Assembly: GCA_964019165.1 (NCBI GenBank)
Contig: OZ025272.1
Coordinates: 11,670,031 to 11,734,030, forward strand
Direction: 5' to 3'
Source of the DNA: Mastigias papua
Lineage: Eukaryota > Cnidaria > Scyphozoa > Rhizostomeae > Mastigiidae
Length of the DNA: 64,000 nucleotides
Positions 58,701 to 64,000 of the stretch are shown in pieces (the stretch's first letter is position 1; the number at the start of each line of letters is the position of its first letter). Both the position numbers and the translations under genes were made by a program. The notes beneath the pieces were generated by a model. It did not search any database. It had not been told where the DNA came from and was given only the letters and a program-made list of their open reading frames with translations.

Positions 58701-61700
58701 CATGAAGGCAGGCAAATAGCAGATGAAGAAGAAATAGACTCTGCTTTCAATGAACACTTTATTAATGTGGACCAGAAAATTGAGGCTCAGACAAAAATGT
58801 GGTTTTCTTTATAAAAGAAAGAGGTGTACCTCCAGTAGTTTCGCATTTGAAGAATACTATGCCTGAAGTGAGGAATGTTTTCAATATTTATGCACATGCA
58901 TTTTCAACTGCCCGGATTCTTAACATCCGCCGTATAGTCTCTGCTTTTAATGAACACTTTATTAATGTGGGCCACTCATTGGCTGATAAATTTAAAGTTA
59001 AACCAACAGATGACCCAGTTCAATATCTACCAGCCTCAAAACTGAACAAGATCTCAAAATACGAGACTCGCAGAATAAACGACCTGCAAGTGCCCAAACC
59101 ACGGCTGGAAATCTCAAAAAAGAGTTTTTCGTATGTCGGTACAAAAGTCTGGAACGATATCCCAAACGATATAAGAAATGTGGAATCTACTCACCTTTTC
59201 AAACAGAAAATGAAAACCTACCTCTTTGGCCAGTAAAGTGAAATTATTGTAGAATGAAACAGTCCATGAACTAGCCCCAAACATGACTTCCTGGTAGAAC
59301 AGTTTAATACTTGTTTGTTTGTTTTTTTCTTCTTTTTTGTATATACCTATATTTATATACTTAAAAACTGAAGGAGTATCACGTATAGAAATATAAATAT
59401 GAAATATGAAATATGGTCAAAGGGGTGTATTGGCAGGATAAATTCCACCCACTTTTTGAAACTGTGGTAAGCTAGATTAGTCCAAATTAGTCCAAAGTTG
59501 ATGTAGAAACTATAGAAGTTTCTCGCATGAATATGAATGATTGCATCCATAGCACTATAGGACCTTTTTCTCAGAATAACCATGTCTCTATATTCAGAAA
59601 GGGCATTCCCTAGCATCTAAAGAGTGTGATTCTAGACATTTTCCTGAAGGAGAAACCCCCAGACCCACATTCTTCCTTTTCCTCCGTTCCTTAATCACCC
59701 GTGTTGTCAATGGATGAGACTCATGCTTTAGTTATTATAGGCATTATAGTAGTGTTTCTGCTGTGAATGAAGATCTCCTTGTGTATAGGGTGCTGTTTAG
59801 GTGTAGAAACGGGCGTGGTCAGACCGTATGTCCTTTTACACCCCAGACAAATCTTTTCTGTTCCGAACCTTGTTATATCCAACTAGAAGTGCATAAAACA
59901 AAGAAAACCTCGTTACTTTATCTACATACACATGCTTAGTGGCTTTTTGTATGAAACTGATGGATGTCCTAGGGGGAGGGGATTTCTGAATACGGACAAT
60001 TCCAGAGAAAGGGAGAGGCTGCCTAGAAAGTCATCTTTTTGCTGGACGTCCATAATGAATGACACCCTGTTAAACAGGTGAATTAGTGCATTAAGTATGC
60101 ATTTTTAGATGTGCCGGCTGTGGAAACCTTTTCTAATTTCTCCATGCTAATATGTCCACGCGATGCGATCGCATTAGTTCGGAATCAAGGTGAAGTTGCA
60201 CAGAAATGTATGCATATGAAGATGCATTTTTGATGACGGATCCCAAGGCTAGTCAATGCCCGCTCCAGATGATTTCGAATAAACTATTGTTGTATTTAGC
60301 TTTCTAAAAATAAGCGCTAGGGTCTCATTCACCGATATCCTTGCATACAGATAGCTGTATGCAAAAAGTTGCTATTTATGTTACTTTTCTTTTTTAGCTA
60401 TACAGAAGATGCCCTGGTTCTATAACTGATTTTAAGATGTTTGTTGATGGATTCATGCTGTCAGTTTTGCGTAAGGTATGAGGGTTTTGTTTTTTCGCGT
60501 CATCCTACTCTTCACAATCAAGCATCATACAAGGGCCTCGAATTTAACGTTATCTAGCTACATATGCGGTCTGTTATTTGCTGTCATCGTGTGTTTGTCA
60601 CTTATTCACTTGTGCTTCAATTAGAGTAAAAACAGGGCCGCTCCGAGAAATTTTCTTTTGCGGATGTAGGAGCTCCAAATTGCCGACAAATTGTGTGTAG
60701 CTCTTATGACTGAAGAATTTCTGCAGAAATTTTTAGGTATCGTGTGTTCAATTTGCCCACAGGTAAAGGTTAGCCTCATAGACAATTCCGTACGTTGGGG
60801 AGTGCCTGATGGGGAGGACACTTATCCTGAGCCTCCGGCACAGTGAGGTAGGGTGGCCGGTTCCTCTCCTCGCCGCTTTTAACTTCCCCAGTGTTGCCAT
60901 TAGGTACCCATTTACTGCTGGGTGGACAGTGGGCGAGCATCCCAACTATGATCCGAGAGTTCGGCTCGAACCATCGATGTTTTGCTCAGCAGTCAAGCAC
61001 TCTAACCACTTGGCCGCTCGCCTGTAATTTATCCACAGATTGTAGAAATATATAACTTTAATAAATTAATGAGCTGATTACTTCCCAGCAGCACCTGATT
61101 CTTCTTCTTAGGCTCCTAAAATGCAGAACATTAAAGCTATTCGACAATTATAACGGCAAATTTTGGTTGTGTTATTTGCCTACAGAAGTTTTATTAGGAG
61201 TGCAACACTTCCGTACCCCATTGTAGGAGCGGGCCTGAGTAGGAAATTCTTATGCTTATCACAGCTTTATGATAATCACCTTCCTCAGATTTGCTATTTT
61301 TAAGATTTCTTAGGTACCTTCCTCGCTTCTAGGTTGCACTTCCAGATGTGGAATTTTTTGCAAATCTAGGTGACTGGCCTCTAGAAAAAAATTTGAATGA
61401 TCCACTTCCGATAATATCTTGGTGCGGCTCTGAGGAGTCTGCGGACATTATATGGCCTACGTATGACCTGACACAATCAATTATGGAAGCTCTTGGCAGG
61501 TATAAACTTAGCGTTTTTGGTTCCTTTCAATCTTTATCTGTTATTATGGGTCAATGAAAGATTGGATTGGGAGAACTTGTATGATTTACTCTACATTATT
61601 GGAATAATTTAACATTACCTTGGGCCCATTTGGCTGAGGATTATTGCCTGATTGCTCGCCTCATCAATATATTCAGTTGGTTTTTCGTCTTTATTTTCAA

Positions 61701-63802
61701 TTTTTAGCTAAGAAGCCCTATTAGGAGATTTATCAATATTTCATATATTTCATATTGATAATTGATACCTAGGCATTATTTCATATTTAAAAAATACCAA
61801 AGCCAAATATTTCAAAATTATTAAATGTGCCATTCCTTATACAAATAACTGAATAGACAAATGCACATTTTAAGAGGCTTATTCCATTGATTGAGTAATT
61901 CTAGCAAAATTTAGCGACATATTTAGTTTTTTTGTTATTTCATATTTCACTCTTGGAATCAATGTTATTTCATAAAAACCGAAATATTTGTATTTTCCCA
62001 GAAATTCCAGTTCCATTCCATAGGTTGTTTTTGGAATGCAGAAACTTGATGTTTCTTTTACTTTTCAGGACAACAATAGACATGATGTCTATTCAAGGCA
62101 ACACAGGGCCAAAATGGAAAAAGAAATCGTACAAAGCAGTTTTTCGTGGAAGGGACAGTCGACAGGAGCGTTTGGATCTTGTCGTTATGGGAAGAAAAAA
62201 ACCAGAGATATTTGATGTCGGTTTGTCGCAGTTCTTCTTCTTTCCATACGATGAAAAGAAATACGGTCCAAAAATTTCGATGTCGTTTTTTGATTTCTTT
62301 AAGGTGCGTTGCCTGGTTTTACTCTTTTTTCAAATTCAAGTTGAAATTCTACAATTTCTACCACTACTTTATTTTCTTCTAATGCAACAACAAAAAACAC
62401 AATACAACATATAATACTTTGTTAGCATATTAATAATGAGACAACAAGCACAACATAACAGCTTGCAATACCTATACAACTAGGTAGAAGTAGAATTCTT
62501 GAGGAGGAGCCTCCTAAGTAGGGTCCCCCTTTATCAGCAAAGAGAGCTTTATTTTGTTTGAGTATTAAATCGTGTTGCTAATGTGGTCAGATAATTTTTA
62601 GAGTTTCTGACCAAGAAATGTTCTATGCTCAATTGTTCCAGGTACTTTGAATTTGTTGCCGTCGTTGTGGTTTTGTTGCCATTTCCTCAAGCCTCTGAAA
62701 ACAGGATGGATTGAAACAGAGTTTTTTATTTTTCCATTCAGTTCTCCAGCCTTTTGGGAAGAATTTTAATGTTTAGCTTTGAAACAAAACCGTTCCTTGC
62801 TCTTCTCCCCTTATTAGTGCATTTGAAGCAAATTGTTCTTTAGTATTTTCAAGAATTGTATGATTTTTCATTATGAACCATGTCGCTCAGACACCATGGT
62901 TGCTAATGTTTGTTTGGTGCATGGCTAGTTACAGTTTCAATTTCTATCGCCATGGAGACAAATATGACTACTATTTATGATTTCTCCTCAATTTACTAAG
63001 TTATTTATTTTTCAGTACAAATATCAACTGAATATTGATGGCACTGTTGCTGCATATAGATTCCCGTACTTGCTTGTTGGTGATTCCCTTGTATTCAAAC
63101 AAGATTCAAATTACTATGAGCATTTCTATAAAGATTTAGTGCCCGGGAAGCATTATGTTCCATTCAAGAGAAATCTTAGTGACCTAGAGGAGAAGATCTT
63201 ATGGGCTAGACAAAATGACAATGAGGTAACGTTTTATTGTTTTTTGCACCATATCATTACAGGACAAGTGCCTTTTATTGACAGATCTGTTATCGATAGA
63301 AGTTTTATATGACTGAAGTACCATATTTGCTTACAAAACATCGATAATATCTGAGTATAATTACTAATGTTGGGAGCTTAGCTTTCGTACCTAGTTTCCA
63401 TACCCCTATGCTGCATTTTAGAATCTTCAAATTAAAGTATTTCGTTAAACCCACGTGCTGACAGTGCGGTCCAGTTTGTTTTAAAGAAGACACATCTTCG
63501 TTGGCTAGCAATATTTTCCATTTGTTTTTTTTTTAAATTCCTACTTCGCTAATCCAAAGTCTTTAAGCGTAACATAGCCGACATTTTGTCATAGTTTATC
63601 TGGTCATGTGGCACCCTATGTTTAGCTGTTTTAGAGTGAGAGCAGTGTGCTCTTCATTTTTCATTATTTCATGTTTGCCTTAACTCTTGAATTCGCTGAA
63701 TTTTCATTTAAGGCTAGAAAAATTGCTGAAGCTGGTAGAACATTTGCAAGGGACAATTTGATGCCTGACAAAATATACTGCTACGTTACTATGATGTTTA
63801 GG
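49744..63802 (+). CDS. POGLUT2: ER protein O-glucosyltransferase 2/3 (KDELC-type), 3' end beyond the window
   Basis: Eight exons join in frame: 49744-49934, 55575-55774, 56374-56576, 60398-60475, 61333-61499, 62069-62303, 63016-63225, 63713-63802, together 458 codons; human homologs have about 500. There is a signal peptide (1-25) and a filamin/Ig-like repeat (about 30-130, [12 protein letters not shown] to [13 protein letters not shown]). A Cys-bearing linker ([13 protein letters not shown]) and the CAP10 glycosyltransferase domain follow (about 200 onward: [55 protein letters not shown]). The family transfers glucose to Ser in EGF repeats inside the ER, retained by a C-terminal KDEL-like signal that would lie past the window. 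A filamin repeat plus CAP10 distinguishes POGLUT2/3 from POGLUT1. POGLUT2 versus POGLUT3 cannot be decided. The filamin repeat is split by a 5.6-kb intron that holds a Copia insertion. Confidence 0.93.
50000..50141 (+). repeat. Possible LINE 3' end with AAATG tail
   Basis: A stretch ending in three AAATG/GAAAT pentamers (about 50127-50143) within intron 1 of the POGLUT2/3-type gene. Tail type matches the other LINE ends here, but the upstream part was not recognised. Confidence 0.35.
51232..51376 (-). repeat. Copia 3' LTR
   Basis: 145 bp, beginning and ending with the inverted repeat TGTTAGA / TCTAACA on the plus strand. Identical to the other LTR. Confidence 0.95.
51377..51385 (-). promoter_or_regulatory. 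Copia polypurine tract
   Basis: In the element orientation AAGTGGGAG directly precedes the 3' LTR. This is the expected plus-strand primer site. Confidence 0.8.
51467..52278 (-). pseudogene. Copia pol remnant: RT fragment fused to RNase H by deletion
   Basis: The frame 52278-51991 carries the front of RT ([36 protein letters not shown]). At about 52010-52040 it is joined to the region just before RNase H (RILRYIRGT) in another frame, so the RT palm with YVDD is missing. The frame 52075-51467 carries RNase H ([34 protein letters not shown]) and the usual C-terminal block ending in [10 protein letters not shown]. The RNase H acidic residues appear intact. Without the RT palm this copy cannot encode an active RT. 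Confidence 0.88.
52341..54263 (-). pseudogene. Copia pol: zinc knuckle, protease, integrase and RT start
   Basis: The 640-codon frame begins just after an in-frame TAG and starts with a zinc knuckle [14 protein letters not shown] in which the expected His is Arg. Protease is marked by DSAATKHM and integrase by its HHCC finger ([15 protein letters not shown]). The catalytic triad comes from [16 protein letters not shown] and NGVAERLN. A chromodomain-free integrase tail follows, then the start of RT ([18 protein letters not shown]). A TGA at 52341-52343 ends it within RT; the remaining RT continues in another frame after a one-base shift. Just before RSDNG the protein has an apparent partial duplication (FGHEIMTL then FGYEVQTI). 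Confidence 0.9.
54267..55022 (-). CDS. Copia gag (UBN2-type), N-terminal part
   Basis: 251 codons from ATG near the 5' LTR to TAG at 54269-54267. It begins [16 protein letters not shown], the classic Copia gag start, then has a helical capsid-like region and a basic Gly/Arg-rich tail. The TAG is in frame with the pol frame that starts six bases later, so gag and pol were one frame. The stop removes the zinc knuckle from gag unless it is read through. Confidence 0.88.
   Translation of the reverse strand: MAEITRIEKLNGQNYQSWKYNMKLLLLERGLWGFTQQGQETQPDENAAATVRNAFRLRSDKAYSLIALNVEKDIQVHISSVKDPLVAWERLQQQFEFVSITQIVRLSRKFYAASMEENGDLVKHITYMTSLAEQLRKLNEEISSKKFATVVLGSLPESYDNFLTSLNARKSDELDWEHVKGLLVEGHMKRTDNVEKRESDSALFARKDRGTFKQRGGSGRYGSGKVFANGQGNRNGFSRSHYVESNSSTKH
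55089..55102 (-). promoter_or_regulatory. Copia primer-binding site matching the initiator tRNA anticodon arm
   Basis: The 14 bases adjoining the 5' LTR (plus strand CTGGGCCCATAACC) equal the anticodon stem-loop of eukaryotic initiator tRNA-Met, with anticodon CAT in the middle. The element therefore appears to be primed by an internally cleaved half-tRNA, as known for Drosophila copia. Confidence 0.82.
55103..55247 (-). repeat. Copia 5' LTR
   Basis: 145 bp, identical to 51232-51376. Ends TGTTAGA / TCTAACA on the plus strand. Confidence 0.95.
57380..59236 (+). mobile_element. CR1/L2-like LINE, internally deleted
   Basis: In order on the plus strand: the end of an ORF1-like segment with an SGNH-type tail (57462-57674, motif [11 protein letters not shown]); the start of the AP endonuclease (57708-58001, motifs [34 protein letters not shown]); the linker between endonuclease and RT (58264-58814, [39 protein letters not shown]); and the LINE C-terminus (59100-59236, [24 protein letters not shown]). 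The RT domain is missing and several stops and frame changes occur. [10 protein letters not shown] occurs twice (58739-58772, 58944-58977). The copy lies in intron 3 of the POGLUT2/3-type gene in the same orientation. Confidence 0.8.
59237..60397. other. Intron 3 sequence of the POGLUT2/3-type gene
   Basis: No further element was recognised between the LINE remnant and exon 4. Confidence 0.4.
60820..61024 (-). mobile_element. tRNA-derived SINE (candidate)
   Basis: On the minus strand, 61023 downward, a tRNA-like head has a box A-like block (CGGCCAAGTGGTTAGAG) and a box B (GGTTCGAGCC), resembling Leu/Ser-type D arms. A body follows with GCAGTAAATGGGTACC, a word common in animal tRNA-derived SINEs. 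Lies in intron 4 of the POGLUT2/3-type gene. The 3' end and target duplication were not resolved. Confidence 0.6.
62304..63015. other. Intron 6 of the POGLUT2/3-type gene
   Basis: Non-coding sequence with no recognised repeat. Introns 5 (61500-62068) and 7 (63226-63712) and the sequence after 63803 are likewise without recognised features. Confidence 0.4.
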
Positions 63803-64000
63803 GTAATATTTTAGCATTGTATTTGCCTTATTATCTCTTAATTCTCACCTTTTGCCCCCCGTTAGCACAAGGAGAGTTTACTTTCACCTAGTCAAGCAAA
63901 CATTTTTTAGTAGCATTTTCAACTAGATAAATTTCTTAAAAACGCCTCTGTTGTAATGCCAAATTAGAAGATGTGCCTCTGGCTGGGGGTCGTACATTCG

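Overview
The window looks like nuclear DNA of an animal, most likely a cnidarian or another early-branching metazoan. The reasons are GT-AG introns of hundreds to thousands of bases, secreted PAN/EGF/C-type-lectin genes, a six-EF-hand calbindin-family gene, a POGLUT2/3 (KDELC) gene, and a dense mix of CR1/L2-like LINE, Penelope-like, Copia, hAT-like, pogo-like and PIF/Harbinger-like pieces. The organism call is an inference; no marker in the window fixes the species. No prokaryotic operon, CRISPR array or rRNA was seen.

Layout: (1) 0-8.4 kb: repeat-rich DNA with an AT-rich hairpin, two (TA)n arrays, a tRNA-like sequence, the last exon of an unidentified tail-anchored protein (2020-2215), a foldback element (5075-5810) and a Penelope-like GIY-YIG remnant. 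(2) 8.47-22.41 kb (+): an 11-exon gene for a 276-residue protein with six intact EF-hands. (3) 22.6-31 kb: transposon graveyard with a LINE 3' half, a Penelope-like RT fragment and a Cys-rich CXC fragment lying between two inverted arms that each start with the same short reading frame. (4) 31.07-46.73 kb (+): two tandem paralogous secreted lectin genes with matching exon sizes and phases. Gene A is PAN-Cys linker-EGF-EGF-CTLD (353 aa); gene B is PAN-Cys linker-EGF-CTLD (317 aa). (5) 46.7-49.7 kb: repeats, including a hAT-type MITE nested in a foldback element. (6) 49.74 kb to the window end (+): the first eight exons (458 codons) of an ER protein O-glucosyltransferase of the POGLUT2/3 family. 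Its first intron holds a Copia retrotransposon with identical LTRs but a broken coding region, and its third intron holds an internally deleted LINE.

The genes do not form one pathway. POGLUT2/3 enzymes glucosylate EGF repeats, and the neighbouring lectins carry EGF repeats, but nothing in the sequence shows a functional link. The most notable structures are the tandem lectin pair, the defective yet young-looking Copia copy, and a set of foldback elements that share a terminal signature and TTA/TAA target duplications.
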